Shown here: positions 1 through 12,485 of the stretch, in pieces
Numbering within the stretch: the first letter of the stretch is position 1
Layout of the letters: each line of letters opens with the position of its first letter
From: Reticulitermes lucifugus
Taxonomy: Eukaryota; Arthropoda; Insecta; Blattodea; Rhinotermitidae
DNA: 28,156 nucleotides
Reading direction: 5' to 3'
Assembly (NCBI GenBank): GCA_026260175.1
Contig: JAKCWW010000754.1
Location: 47,854 to 76,009, forward strand
Position numbers and translations under genes: made by a program
Notes under the pieces: model-generated
The model's database searches: none
The model's input: the letters and a program-made list of their open reading frames with translations, nothing else
Told to the model about the DNA's origin: nothing

Positions 1-125
1 TAGGGCTGACAACCTTACCACCTTCATGTGCCGATTGTTTAGAAATCTGGGAGCCTCAACCTCTTGGACCCTAAGGGCCTGTCCAGGCCTGTAATGGCAG
101 ACTTTAAAGGTGCAGAAGATTGCAT
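1..125 (+). repeat. Interspersed-repeat scrap at the left edge
   Basis: One forward frame reads ADNLTTFMCRLFRNLGAS and then a similar phrase, a peptide string I recall as recurring in many cockroach and termite 'hypothetical protein' entries. That recall is the whole basis. The copy is cut by the window edge, and its right boundary is a guess. Confidence 0.4.
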
Positions 126-827
126 TACAAACTTGTCTGCCCTCTTCCAGTCCACAGTTATCTAAGCATTTGTGTAGTTTGGCTTGTGAGCATCTAGGGG
201 ATAATGTTATATGTTGGTACCTTTTGTCTGGGTCCAGAGGGTTGCCAGTGGGTGGTTAAAATTTCTGATTTATGGCGCACTGTTGTGTTGCGTGATTTAC
301 TGCTCACATCCAGCTTGGGCTGTGAGGGTAATCGGGTTTGCTGGGATGTATTGTATGCCAGCCAGCTCTGTAGATGCCACGTACAGATTTACAACATCCC
401 ATTGCCATGGGGAAGAGAATGTATACACTCTTGGCAGTTTCTTAAAATGAGGTGTCCCTCCTATAGTCTAATTGAAACGGACTCCAGGTACAACTTTTGT
501 TATTCCTCAACGTTCATGGACACCTACTGGCGTGATTAATGTGAGCTTGTGTGACATCCTTTACTCAAGAGAATGCAGTTGACCTGCACAGCGTGGGTAG
601 TCCCTTAACTCACGAAGATGGTCGGGGGAAAACATATAGATCCTGTCAAAAACATGCATTTGTCACTGCATGACCTTTCCGCTGGTCGCCATTTGTTAGG
701 TGTTTTGTTTATAACGAGCCTAAATACTACAGAAAATAACTGTATTATCTCGTACGAAAAAAAAAAACAAGACTGCACTACTTCCCAATGTATTTTTAAC
801 CGGAACACATCGGTTACTGGCCACAAA

Positions 828-835
828 TAAGGGAG
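828..835. repeat. Target-site duplication, left copy (TAAGGGAG)
   Basis: Identical 8-mer to 1085-1092, immediately outside the A-rich tail of the minus-strand SINE. Confidence 0.7.
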
Positions 836-1084
836 TTTTTTTTAAGGGCCTTTAGGCTTATTGTGCAACCCAGTGATGAAGATGATAGTTTTTTTTGCGT
901 TTTTCATTGTAATGGAGCACCGTTGGAATGAAATTGATAGAGGAAAACCGAAGTACTCGGGGGGTGGGGGGACCTGTCCCAGTGCCACTTTGTTCACACA
1001 AATCCTACATGGAATGACCCAGGAATGAACCCGGGCCTCCGCGGTGAGAGGCCGGCGACTAACCGCCTGAGCCATGGCACGTCC
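836..1084 (-). mobile_element. tRNA-derived SINE with target-site duplication
   Basis: On the - strand the element starts at 1084 with a tRNA-like head. It has an A-box-like TGGCTCAGGCGG and a B-box-like GGGTTCATTCC (rc of 1023-1033). A conserved-looking body follows, ending at an A-rich tail (T run at 836-843 on the + strand). An 8-bp duplication TAAGGGAG flanks it at 828-835 and 1085-1092. It is about 249 bp long, and the body includes the G-rich/C-rich run near 960-971. A second, decayed copy of what looks like the same family is at about 26215-26435. Confidence 0.8.
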
Positions 1085-1092
1085 TAAGGGAG
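1085..1092. repeat. Target-site duplication, right copy (TAAGGGAG)
   Basis: Identical 8-mer to 828-835, immediately outside the tRNA-like head of the minus-strand SINE. Confidence 0.7.
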
Positions 1093-3496
1093 GGTTATCT
1101 TTCCCCAGCGCAAACAACTGCCAAGGTCAACTTAAAACTTCTCAGTTAGCATCAGTAGAAGCTCTGTTTCTCTCCAGAGAGTGTCCAACTACTGAAACCA
1201 CCGCAGTTCTTTACCCATTACAACAGCCATATCATCGTAGTCATGCAGTCCTCATTGACAAAATTTGAAACAAGCAATTATCTCGGAATAGACTTACTGA
1301 ACGGCCGGTTGGTATTAAAGACTTAACGTGGTCTTGTTCATAATTCTATGAATGTATTCATGGAGCTTTTGTACGCCCATGTATTTATATCGCCGCAAGC
1401 GTCACCATGTTTCATCTTCGAAGCCACTTGATGGATGTTGAACAAGAAGTTATTGACGACGGTCGCTCTGAAGATACTGTCTCCTGCGATATAATGCCGT
1501 CTAGTCTGGTAATTACAGACATTTCGGAAGAGCCCTGAATATGGTGGTTGTCGGTTTCTCCGATATGTCGGTACTTGTGCATCAGATTACACGGCATCCC
1601 AGCAGCTGCTGAAGAAATATTGTGTGAAGCCCTGCACAGAACGTTATCTAGCGAATTTCGTTAGAGTTCATATTGATCCACAATAATCTGTATTTTGCAC
1701 GAAGCTGAAACTGAACTGTATCACAGTTTTCACGGATGGCGGATTGTGCAAAATGTATTCGTCATACGATCTACAGCTTCAAAAGTTCTTGAAGCTGAGT
1801 TGAAAGCCTGAAAATAAATTTGAAGTGTGAATGAGAAATTATGTGGCTATAGATATTATGTACGTGTGTATGTACTTGTGTTTACCCCTTTGAAGACTGA
1901 CATTCATGTAAAGTATACATATATATTCGTATAAAATATATGAATGTACAGTTTCTACCTCACAGAGAACATACGCCATGTCCACTCGATTAATACTGCT
2001 TAGGAAAACAATCGCTGTTTAGGAAAATAGAGATTTTCTTAATGTTACAGTAGGTAGTAGATGTAGTTACCACTGTACTTTAGACGGTTAATGTTATCCA
2101 CCACTTTGCAGTCCTTTGACCCGGATCAATCCATAGGTTCATGCAACCAGTGAACATAGTTTTGAGGCTGCCGCCTGAAAGTACATTTTACGAATTCCTA
2201 TTTATTCAGAAATCCATGTCATCTGAAAGTTCCCCCTTGCCTTATATCTATGTATTTGACACGCAGATTACGGAGCGAGTATAGTTGGAATATATTGTAA
2301 CGTGTTTAGTGGCATTCACGATACAAAGCTTCCTGCCCTGGCATCAAGCGTGGTAATAATAATGGAAGCTCGACTGGGGAGATTTTAACTACAGCTGTGG
2401 TAGGCCACGTTAAAACACCAGAATTACTCCTGCTGATTATTTTACTCTTCCCTTCCTTCGCCACCGCCACAATCAGTCTCCCTCCTCCTACATAACCCAC
2501 ACAAAAAATAAATCTTTATAACCCTTGCTGTACAGGACCACTGTTTGACGACCGAAGCGCCACCCATATCTTGTTTGCTATGAAGAAAGCTTTCGCCCTT
2601 TGTTGAGTGACAAGGTAATTTATTTGGTTAGAGGCGGTTGTCAGAATGGTTGTTCCTCCATTTTAGAGTGACAGAGTATTTTCGAGACAGACATACTTTT
2701 TACCTACGTGTGTATGTATGTGTTGATGTGAGAGGCGTTGATGTGTGTGCCTCCCTTACATTGGCCTATGTAAACAAGGCTTCCTGTCCCTGCCACTACA
2801 AGCGGGGATCTTGGATAGATTTTGACGGGGGGAAGGAAGTGCAAACACAGCACGGGTTTCAGCCCTAGGCTGTTTGTTGATGGTTTGGGTTTGGTGTTAT
2901 CATCACGCAATATGGCTCCTGTTATAGGATAGTCAGTTTTTATCTTTCTTCTGAAGCTGCAGACACAAAGGAATTAATTATTTCATACGGGGGAAAAAGT
3001 CTGACATACCAAATGCAAGTGATCATTCGAGCTCATCGTAGGATAAATAAAACCCATTAGCAGTTGCACAGCGTAAGAACATGAAGTGTTTGTGCTTAGC
3101 TAAGAGCAAGGGAGCGTTGGTTCTTGAGAAACAATGTAGGATTGCACAAAGGAGTGGACAGTCAGGTTTCTCCTCAGTCTTTCTTTCACAAGCTGCTGAA
3201 GGTACTGTCCTATATGCAGAGTCAGTGCATCTTTATATTAAACAGTGCGACCGGTCGCATGGCAGGCAAATGGAATTCAGACTGCGTCTGAGATAGGACG
3301 CTTCCCCTGAACACCGCATTTTGCGTCATAGCTGTGAGAATTACTTTCCAGGTATATCTTGGGTTTAATTGGGTGGCAGCTTATTTCACTTGAGTGAAAA
3401 TGATAGGTAGATGTGAAAATACACTGTTGGTAACTGATCTTTCGCTCTCAGTTGGATTCAGTAGGAACTCTGGCTTAGGAATTACGAAGAAGTAAC

Positions 3497-3516
3497 AAAT
3501 AAATAAATAAATAAAT
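3497..3516. repeat. Microsatellite (AAAT)5
   Basis: Five uninterrupted AAAT units in the upstream intron. Confidence 0.9.
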
Positions 3517-5084
3517 TGTGACGGCGTACTTACGTCATTTTCGCTGTGGCCAATTCACATAGTTTGAGAAAACCACGGTTTCAGAAAAACTGAAACCACA
3601 AAATGTCCAGACTTGGAAAACGAAGGAAGTGGCAGCCTGATTTAGGCATTGGGGCTTCCGCGAGACTGTGGATTTAGACTATATTTAAAAATGGCTGCAA
3701 GTAATGAAATCGGTGATTGGGGGCTGACTGTGAGATAAAGATGATAGTTTTTATCTCCTGCTATTGATGTAGCATGTTCTGAGGCGATTATTATAATAAA
3801 CAGTGCCATCCGACATACCGAAGAGTGTGTAGCGTTGTCAGTCCATTACTCATATTCCCAACGTACCGTGTTTGATAGATATGTACATGTTTAATGTAGG
3901 TATGTACGAACAGTTACTTTCCTGCTTTTGTTTCCCTCATACTAAAGGTTTATAATGAGCGTGCTCTCCCTCTCTTTCTACCTTCTTAATGGATGATTGA
4001 TGTTAGGTTGGCAAATAACTAGGAAGATTTTAATTCAAACTAAAGTTGACAAACCAGACAGAGAAGCTCTGCTGGCCAGAGGATTCAGCTTGTTAGACAA
4101 AAAATCTGACTCTCCCCAGCGTAACCGTGATTTGTTATCCCTTCCAGGTGTCCGCTAAGAATACCTTCTTTGCCTTGTTAATCTTCTACCTGCTGCTGTG
4201 ATTGTGATGGTGGACCCAACCTTAACAACACGATACTCAAGACTGAAAGAACAAAAAAGAATAGTAAAGAAATAGAAGGATGTTTACCATGATTGATGGT
4301 GAGGGTATAATGCCAAGTGCCCATGCCTTTTGACTGACTGACACAAGTAAACGCGTCATTCCTTTTCGTTTCATAGGTACAATAAGACATTTTACTTGTG
4401 TGAGATATGGCTCAAGTTACGTGTTGGAACTCGCAGGTGAGATCCGATTAGGTTTAAAATCGCCCAGTAAAAATAAGAGGCCATGAGTGTTATGGTAGAT
4501 CCTTCAAGCTTTCCACTTTTCGCAGCGTGCACGAGCAGGCTGCTTCCATATTACACATAGGTACCTAGTACATACGGATTAGTTGACACGAAGATCGTTG
4601 ATCATGGTCCGGAACACACACAAAAAATGTGGCGTGTCCTTCGTTTCTCCTGTAGTCACTTTTCTTTCTGGTTCTGGGATTGATGTTGGAGTCCAGATTA
4701 TGGGAAGGAAAGCAGTCGAACCTTCATTATCTTTCAGTGCCTTGCAACATGGAATAAGATTTGTCGCTTTCGTCTTCATAATTGTGTTGCTCACCAAGGC
4801 CTGTGGCTAGTTGGAATGATGCCTGGAATGTAAATGTTCAACTTTCATCAAAGTGTATCCTTCATGCTTAGAAAGTACAGAAATCATATGTAGTCTAAAA
4901 ATATTTTGTCACCGATTACAGTTCTGGTGCTGCATATACTTTATTTCTGGAACATTGTATTTTTCTCACATTTGGAAGAACTCCTCCAGCGGCTTAGTGG
5001 AATATCTCAAGACTTCCAACTATACTAGAGACACAGATAGAAAAGAAACCTGGTATGTATATATTGCATGTCCCGAACAATACT

Positions 5085-5125
5085 CGAACCCGCGCGTTGC
5101 TGGAGTCTGAATGGTCTGACACGGT
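5085..5125 (-). repeat. Possible tRNA-like SINE remnant
   Basis: The reverse complement contains GGGTTCGAGTA, close to an RNA polymerase III B-box, about 30 bases after a weak A-box-like stretch. No tail or duplication was found. It could be chance. Confidence 0.25.
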
Positions 5126-6549
5126 GTGAACCCGATTGAAGCGTTCCCGAAGAACATATAATTGGAGCGTTGGAATTGTTATTTTTCTGTGGTTTGCCGA
5201 ATGGTTCATTTTATACATTTCGCGGGGAAGGGGGGGGGGTTGGTTCAGAGATGTGTAAACTTTCGTACTAAAAACTATAACTTACATTAAATATTGCCGG
5301 ATTGGGTTCATGCTTGGCTGTTTTTAATGCATGAAAAGCGCACTTTTCCTAAAGAACAGTAAAGTAAGTGTAACGCTTAATATAACAATACAGTTTCAAA
5401 TTTTACTTTGTGTCGTTGTAGCTCGTTTTATCGTTATCGACAAAAACAGATTGCCGGTGTTAGCAACTTCTCCTTTTTAAAATGTTTATAGACTGCGACT
5501 GAATGCATATAGGTAGCTCATTATGAGTTAATTTTGGTAGTGTACGTGACATATTAAATACATGTGTACTGTTCATTAGATATTTTATTTGTTTAGTTTG
5601 AGGATAGTTGCACTAATTTTCATGGATTATTTGTCCGTTCTGTATTAGTGATATGGATTTAACAAACTATGGGGACGATTTTAGAGGTAAAAATGTCCGC
5701 ATATTTTGAAGACTGTCGTGTCATATTCTAGGATGTGGAGTTGACTTCTGACAAGGTGCGGCATGAGATTTGAAGTCTAGTCACTACGATCTTCGGTTGA
5801 GTGATAGGCACGGGAGTATTTTTCCGTCAGCATTTGCATAGGAAAGAAAGTTTGATAAAAAGGGCCAACTTTTATGTTAAATGCACAGTTTATATTTGGC
5901 AGTATGTAAGAACGTGTCACTTTTATTAACTGATTTTTCCTAACATCTCCGCCACATCTGAAATCAAATTCTATTTAGGCCAGTGGTGCTAACCGCAAAA
6001 CGAAATGCGCGGCCTCAGATATAATAAATACGGCGCTTGAGGTTTTAAGTCTCTGAAATAAAAACAGTCTACATATATGCCGAATTCTAGTAGCGTTAGA
6101 CAACTGCTACATTCTTATTACTGTTTAAACGAACACCAATACCTTCTGAAAGTAAACAACAACACTGACAAGATATCTTGTACGCCCAGAAGCTGGGAGA
6201 CACCATGCAGACCAACAAAAATAAACAGTTGGTTTTTATGTGATTGTGTATTTAGACGTTGCCTTCCACATGCCATAGTGGTCTGCTTATTTTTCTCCCG
6301 AGATATATTAGAAACACCAGAAACTATGTTTGTACATTACACCGGTTAATGTTTTATAACAGTAATTCATTCGCATGTTAGGACATTGAAACAAAACGGA
6401 AAAGATTATTTTGCTCAAGCTGCTATCCATTTGAAATACGCTCAACTTCGTATTCGAATAAGACTGGGCGATAAATATGCGTTAAAGCAACTTTGATTTA
6501 AAACAAATGTGCATAACCTCTACTTTTACTGCTTTGATTGCCCTGAATC

Positions 6550-6630
6550 ACAGCCTACAGTAGCACAGTGGTGAGACTGAATTCCGGATAGAATGTGCTG
6601 TTCTTTCAAACTCGACCCTGACTAAAAATA
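6550..6630 (+). mobile_element. tRNA-derived SINE remnant
   Basis: TAGCACAGTGGTGAG resembles an A-box and TTCAAACTCGACC, about 35 bases later, a B-box; an A/T-rich stretch follows. The spacing fits a tRNA-like head. No clear target duplication was seen. Confidence 0.5.
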
Positions 6631-7852
6631 ATTTTTCTTTTTCCAGCTGACCTCTACTCCCCTGTATGCCTTCATGACATGCACAGGAACAATCTTGTTT
6701 CTACTTTAACTAACTAAGGAAGCTTGGAAAGTATGGAGATATGAATGGGAGAATATGAAAAAAAATAATCTGTTCAGACTCGCTGTTGTCGAGCATAATT
6801 TCAGTAGAATCTGCAGACAAGCCGGGTTTTTAACCCTGGTACTTGTGTTTATGTGCTAGCCGAAGTGTCAACTTCGTGTTCAGGAAACAAGTATCACGCG
6901 AAATTGGTCCTAAACTACGTGTTTACAATTTACTTCAATCTACAACTTTTTTACATGTGTGTTATTAAGCGCATGATCAGCATTCTGCTACGTATCACAG
7001 CTGCGGCATTCCTTTCTCTGGTACTTGACTATAGCGAATCTCGTCCTGTTAGCTTTTTACGTGTTTCATGCGGCATTACTTATTGACTGCACTTCCCGTA
7101 GGCCTATTTGTCGTACCCATGACAGACGTAATTACCTTGCTTGCGCGTGAAAGCATACATTGAGCGTGCGGAATGTGTCATAATAAAAATTAAACATTGT
7201 TGTGTCTTTTCTTAGGTATGTCGGAAGTGTAATTTAAATACTATTTAATGCTTGTGCCGTTGAAATAGCTGTCGTTTTAATCATGTGGATTTTTGTATAA
7301 ACACTAACAAGGCGTTTTTTTTACCTGTAGTTAAAACTTCTTTCTTATTGCTTCTTTAGATAGCCTTGATGAAACGGAAAGAAGTAATGAAAAACATTCC
7401 GATATACGGAGTTAATAGCGTTTTACAACTATAAGTCTTCAGTGTTCACAGTTTTTAAGTGTAAAATTTATATTGTATATACAAATATACGACAGTTGAT
7501 ATAATAAACAGTGTGGGCAACTTAAATGCAAATGTAGCACCATATTTCGCCTGAAAGAATCAGGGACGTCAATGGACTACTATTCGTATCTGATTTATCA
7601 GTATCGGAAGGTGTTTTGCTTTCTGAAAAACGAAAGCGAAGCTGATTTAACGAGGAATGAGGCACACAGATATTGTTAGGCGTATTTCCTAAAGTGTCTT
7701 CGGCGTAACCCGTTTATAGTTAAATTGCGCGTAGCTAGTAATTTTTAAAACAACTTAACAGGAAATATTTTCTAGAGCAGTCGTGTTTATTTGTTCTTCT
7801 CCGTCGAAAATTGCTTCTGAACCAACATTGTAGTTATTTTCGTGACATGGAT

Positions 7853-7854
<2 letters not shown>

Positions 7855-7889
<35 letters not shown>
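7855..7889. repeat. Microsatellite (AC)n, about 17.5 units
   Basis: Uninterrupted AC dinucleotides over 35 bases in the upstream intron. Likely length-polymorphic. Confidence 0.95.
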
Positions 7890-7893
<4 letters not shown>

Positions 7894-8819
7894 TTAGTTT
7901 GAAACGCAAGTTGAAATGTTACTCCTTCAGAACCATTTAGCCAGCTACTCTAATGTCTAATCGTCTGCTTCTTTTTCCTCCTGCCAACATGAACTTTAGG
8001 CCCCATAAATACGCATTCTGTACTGTGTAAGAGAATTTTAACCTTTAAATAACACGAAGTGACTACAGCATTGCCTTCTGTCTTCCAATAGGCTGTATGT
8101 AAAGTAAAATGGCGGACTCCTAAAGAAACAAGGGATTGAACTGCAATACAGCCTGTATGTGGAATAAATTCTTCATACGTTTTGTTTGTTGGTATAAGGG
8201 ATTGTCACTTTATGGACATTGATTTTCCTTCAATTTTACAGCCTACAACGCTGAAGTATATTATGAAATTCCTGGCTTTGGGTGTTCGTAGATCACTCTC
8301 CGATTTGCACTGCACCCTGACGTGGGCTGTGGTACGGATCTTCAGAATGGCTGCAAGAAACTCAACCGCAGTTCGGAATGCTGCGCGTTGTCCAGTTTTG
8401 TCATTTGAAATGTGTACATATATTTCTTTGACCCTTAGTCTTTCAGATTCTTGAAGTTGTTTGTATTCTGTTGTTTTACGACACTGAATTAAGTGTTGGA
8501 ATATGTAGGTTAATGAGTTATAATACGATTAGTTTTATAAAGCCCCTCGTGTGTTGTAAGTGAGCCTTGGCTGACGTCACCGGAGTCACGAAATCGTGTG
8601 CGCGTAGATCAGCATCATTCTGCAATCAGAGAGGAGGGAATGCTAGCATAGAGTGCCGCGTTTTACACGTAACAGCTGTAATCATGTGACAAGTAGGAGG
8701 AACGTGAAGTCAGGTGAGACTCTGCACCGAAGGTCATTATGCAGAATGATAGGGACTATATGGAAGTAATTCACATATACGTGGTAGAGAGATTGTAAAT
8801 TAGAAGTTGGGAGGGCTGT

Positions 8820-8975
8820 AAGAATTGATCGTCGACGGTTTTAAGTTACTGCCCCAGCATTTCATGGAAGTTTTGAAGGAAACCACGAAAGAACTGTCAG
8901 GCTAGCCGAAAGTAGGCTGGGATTGAAACCCAGTGACTCCAGGACATGAGTCAGACATGTTACTGCAATTTCAAC
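8820..8975 (-). mobile_element. tRNA-derived SINE remnant
   Basis: The reverse complement has GGGTTTCAATCCCAG, a near B-box with flanking complementary bases as in a T-arm. It lies about 30 bases after a GCAGTAACATGTCTGAC stretch that could be the decayed A-box region. A SINE-like body follows to about 8820. The ends are uncertain. Confidence 0.5.
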
Positions 8976-9241
8976 GAGCTGAATTACAAATTTGTGGTCA
9001 ACGTGAAATGTTTATGTCGCTCTGGAATGTAGTAATTTTATTTTAAATACCGTGAGATGGGTTGAAAAGGCTTATCATGTAGCTTATTTCTTAGGCTTAT
9101 GTCATTTGTTTTTGTTGTAAGTTACATATTGTAACTTGCTGCTTGTGTTTAACATTCACTAGTCACGTTTGAAGTACGGCCAACCGGTACCATTGTAGTA
9201 GCTAGGGATTAGGTTTGTAATTATATTGTTGACTCTTGCAG

Positions 9242-9408
9242 GTGGGTGGTATTAACGGTGTCCTGGTTTTTGGCCGCCGCTCTCCGATGGACACACGAAC
9301 GAATCCAACAACATTCGTCGTTATTCCATCTAGCGGGATGGGGACTTCCTGCAACACAAACCATTGCAGTGCTCGTCCTGCAGGACGTCGACGCCGATGA
9401 ACTCACAG
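9242..9408 (+). CDS. fz4: Frizzled-4-like Wnt receptor, internal coding exon (end of TM3 to start of extracellular loop 2)
   Basis: Frizzled proteins are seven-pass plasma-membrane receptors that bind Wnt (FZD4 also binds Norrin in vertebrates) and recruit Dishevelled. The exon follows a pyrimidine-rich TTGCAG acceptor (AG at 9240-9241). Its first base completes a split codon, most likely the first W of the family WW pair. Taking the W at 9243 as residue 1, residues 1-13 (WVVLTVSWFLAAA) match the end of TM3, 14-29 (LRWTHERIQQHSSLFH) the second intracellular loop, and 30-46 TM4 with the family GWGLPATQTI pattern. Residues 49-55 (VDADELT) start extracellular loop 2 and are closer to FZD4 than to other subtypes as I remember them. 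The donor ACAG|GTAGGG leaves phase 1, and its G joins GT at 21197 to form Gly. The cysteine-rich Wnt-binding domain, TM1 and TM2 are not in the window and should lie upstream. The reading as an exon is secure; the subtype is less so (fz3 not excluded). Confidence 0.93.
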
Positions 9409-10142
9409 GTAGGGATCTTTACCAGACTCTACAGTGTCAGTATCGAACGATTCTTGCCAAAAGCTAACAACATTAAACATTAGTTGATAGGCCTAAAATG
9501 ATATAAATTAAGTTTGAATCTCGGCTAAAGGAGTGACTGCAAATTATGTATGAATAATTATGTATTCATTGGAGTTCCGTGTTACCAATTTCTTATTAAT
9601 ATAACACTTTAGTTTTATCACTTGGAAACCTCAGGTGATATATTTATTAGCCATATGAGATTAATTTGTATGTTTCAGAAGCAACGTTTTATTTATCAGG
9701 CTAACATGTTATCGTACCAATTGTTAAAAAGTTTGTGCATGATTGGTTCACACGCAACACGTCTACTGGCGGTACAAAATTTAATTCCGCCCGCTATGCC
9801 GACTGAATTCACGGTTATTTATAAGTTGGCGTGTTTGCCCGTCAAAAATGACGACTGGCAAATAAAGAAAAATCAGAGGTATTTTATTCGTAATCGAAAA
9901 AGAAATGTCAGTCTTTGACGAAAAAGCACAAAGAGACCCCGGGCTTGACCTTTATTCATGAGAAGATAAAACACCAATAATCAATCACATCAAAGGCTTC
10001 CAACTTGTAATCCTCACTGTTTATTATTTGGGTGAGCCTTGGTTACTCAAGTGACATCATGAAAAATAATTCTGAAACACAAATTAAATGTTTTAATGAC
10101 AATTGAGCGATACATATCAATAGATTATATCTACCTAGCTCT

Positions 10143-10272
10143 ATCGTAACCGTGGAAACCGGTGGCCGAGACGCCACTGCCTTACATCGATACCCTAATA
10201 TTAACACGGATTTAACGTCACTCAGAAACGAAACTTCATCGTAACCACGGATACCGGTGGCTATGGCGTCAC
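10143..10272. repeat. Two diverged direct repeats, 95 bp apart
   Basis: Bases 10143-10177 and 10238-10272 align over 35 positions with 8 differences by eye, sharing ATCGTAACC and ACCGGTGGC. The intervening 60 bases do not repeat. Confidence 0.55.
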
Positions 10273-10699
10273 AAAGCAAGGGTGTTGCATAAGGTGGTGG
10301 TTTTGTGCACCTAGAATAGGCCTAGATGGGAGGACAGTGTTGAAATGTATCTTATATCTCGGAAGCCCCGTGTGCTACATAATTTTTGTTGCCAAATACG
10401 GAATCGGTGGCTCAAAGTCTATTAAGGGCATCACATATCGTCCAGGAAGCAAAAGTGAAAAATAAAGTTACAATTTATTTTTCATTGTTATCGGGAAAGC
10501 AAGAAAACATAACATTACCATAAAATGAGTCATACAAACACGCAAGGTAAAGTGTTTATTGTGTTAAAGTCCCAGATTTTGTCTGAAACATGCCGGGCTG
10601 AATACTGCACTAGGCACACGTCAACGTTCAGTGTGAACTTAACCACAAAATTTCCTGTCATCTTTAGGCAACATGCTTCTGTAACTCTAATGTCAAATT

Positions 10700-11065
10700 T
10701 AATACGGGTACTATGCCCCTAAAGTTCATCAAAATTCGTCCACTTCAGTAAGTTTGTTATAACATTAATGTTTGGCTCGATGTGAAATGTGAAATCGTCT
10801 TTGAAGATATCGCTCTTGAAGCAGCAATTTGTGTAACCCTAACCCACCGAGACACATTTTTACAAGAGACAGAGAAACTTGACTGATCCTCAATAGACCA
10901 ACACTTAAGCTTGTTATTTTTTTTAGGAAAATATAAGGACAAGCAATTTTCTTTTTGTGGACACAACATTTTGACTGAAGATGTGTTTGTAACCCAGCTG
11001 TCTAGTAATGCGGGAATCTCACTTTGCCGAATTGTGTGGGTTACAACAAATTGCCGTTTCATGAG
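10700..11065 (-). pseudogene. Possible Tc1/mariner-like transposase N-terminal relic
   Basis: The minus strand has an open frame at 10757-11068 (103 codons). It reads IPALLDSWVTNTSSVK and later NVSRWVRVTQIAASRAISSKTI, reminiscent of paired helix-turn-helix domains of IS630/Tc1/mariner transposases. In another frame KLTEVDEF follows near 10735-10760, where such proteins carry a similar phrase. Frameshifts and stops make it dead if real. The similarity is from memory and weak. Confidence 0.28.
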
Positions 11066-12485
11066 CAATATTCTGCTAAGCTTTGAATAAACCAGCTAAC
11101 TGTAAGCAATCGTCTTTAAACACACACTTCGAACGTGAAAGTTTAAATCTCCATATTTTCTGTTCGATATTGCTGAGTAAAAAGAAAGAAACACATGGCA
11201 AAATTACACCATGCCAAGGACTATATCCTCTATGTTTTATGTTGGTTTGTTTCCGTTTGATCATACAATCGGAACTGCAGGGAGTAAAGGAAACATAAAC
11301 ACATTATTGTCCTTTACTGAATCTGGATCTTTGTAGTGTAACAAACTCATTCCATAATTATCACTTAGGCGATAAACTGGACCATAATATTATATGATTG
11401 GCCGAGGGCTCGTTTTAAGAAATGTCATTGAAGTGACATTCGTAAATCATGTGTTAATGTGAAAACGCTATATAGACGTGCAGTTTATTTGATTTATGTA
11501 GTGTTTATTTGACGATGTTTTCATTTGCTGTGGTTTTTCGACGAACTGATCCACCCTTTAGGGTTCGTACTGCCTCAATAGGATTTAGAAACAGTAGTAG
11601 TGGTGGTGGCGGCGACAATAGCACCATCAGTAACTAGCAGTGTAGTAGTAATTGTAGACTTGATATTTTTGTTAGACTTGCCTCTCCAGTCGGTGTATGG
11701 TGAATAACCATCTTATTCGAGGCTTTACTTTCTTTTGTGATGCGTGCAAGTTAAATTCTTTTATTCTTGTTAGGTGCGTTTTGCTTCCTTAACCATCTGC
11801 CCTTGGATTTTACGGATTTATGAGTTGATGTTGGGTAATTTCAACACTGAATCAATATGTGGCACAAGCGTGTAAATGTTATTGAAAGAATACGAGTAGA
11901 AGAAATATTTACATTGCCTCCTGCTTGCATGCTGAGCAGGATGTTTTTGGTTCTGCAATCTTTTGTTTACTGAAAATAAACACAGTCTTGTCTCCATTGA
12001 CAGGCAATATAGTATAGAGGCAGGGTATTCTGTCTTTAAAACACGAAAGTTAAATATTTGTGTGATCGTTGACAATGTTCTACAATTGCCCAGGCTGTGA
12101 TTGTCATGAACTGGAGGAATATGGGCGCCAGAATTCCCTCTGTTTCCATTCCGTTTTCTAAATAAATATACCCTTACGTTAATCAAAGTTGGTACACTGT
12201 CCAACACAAATCGGGCAGCCTGAAACTTCCGTAACTCCCGCTCCGGAAGCGACGTGACGTTCAGCTACCATCATAATTTGAGTCGTACCTAGTTTCCCTA
12301 TATTTGTGCATTCATGGCGTTTCTCTGTCTTTCCATTCATTACAATCATTCACACCGCATATATATTAATCAAAGACACCATTACGTTTGCTTAATTTGA
12401 AGTTAAAAAATGAATTCACTTTCATTAATTTTCTGCAAAAGTCTCATATTGCGAACAGTGAAAGCCGTTACCCGTATTCACTTAC

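Larger units (their letters stand above)
1..9241 (+). other. Probable upstream intron of the frizzled gene
   Basis: The exon at 9242 begins mid-codon inside TM3, so at least one further coding exon lies upstream. I found no part of the cysteine-rich domain, TM1, TM2 or the usual YFFGMASSIW segment in bases 1-9241. I therefore infer intron, interrupted only by the repeats listed separately. Stretches 1093-3496, 3517-5080, 5120-6540, 6620-7854 and 7890-8820 hold only short open frames with no recognisable protein. The intron is phase 2 if the split codon is the first Trp of the WW pair. Confidence 0.65.

Noticed and set aside
9622..9918. 98-codon + strand open frame just after the frizzled exon
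   Set aside because: No family recognised, lies in the intron, and has no exon-like signals.
11818..12207. 129-codon open frame on the - strand
   Set aside because: No recognisable domain, no splice-consistent neighbours, and AT-rich composition like the surrounding intron.
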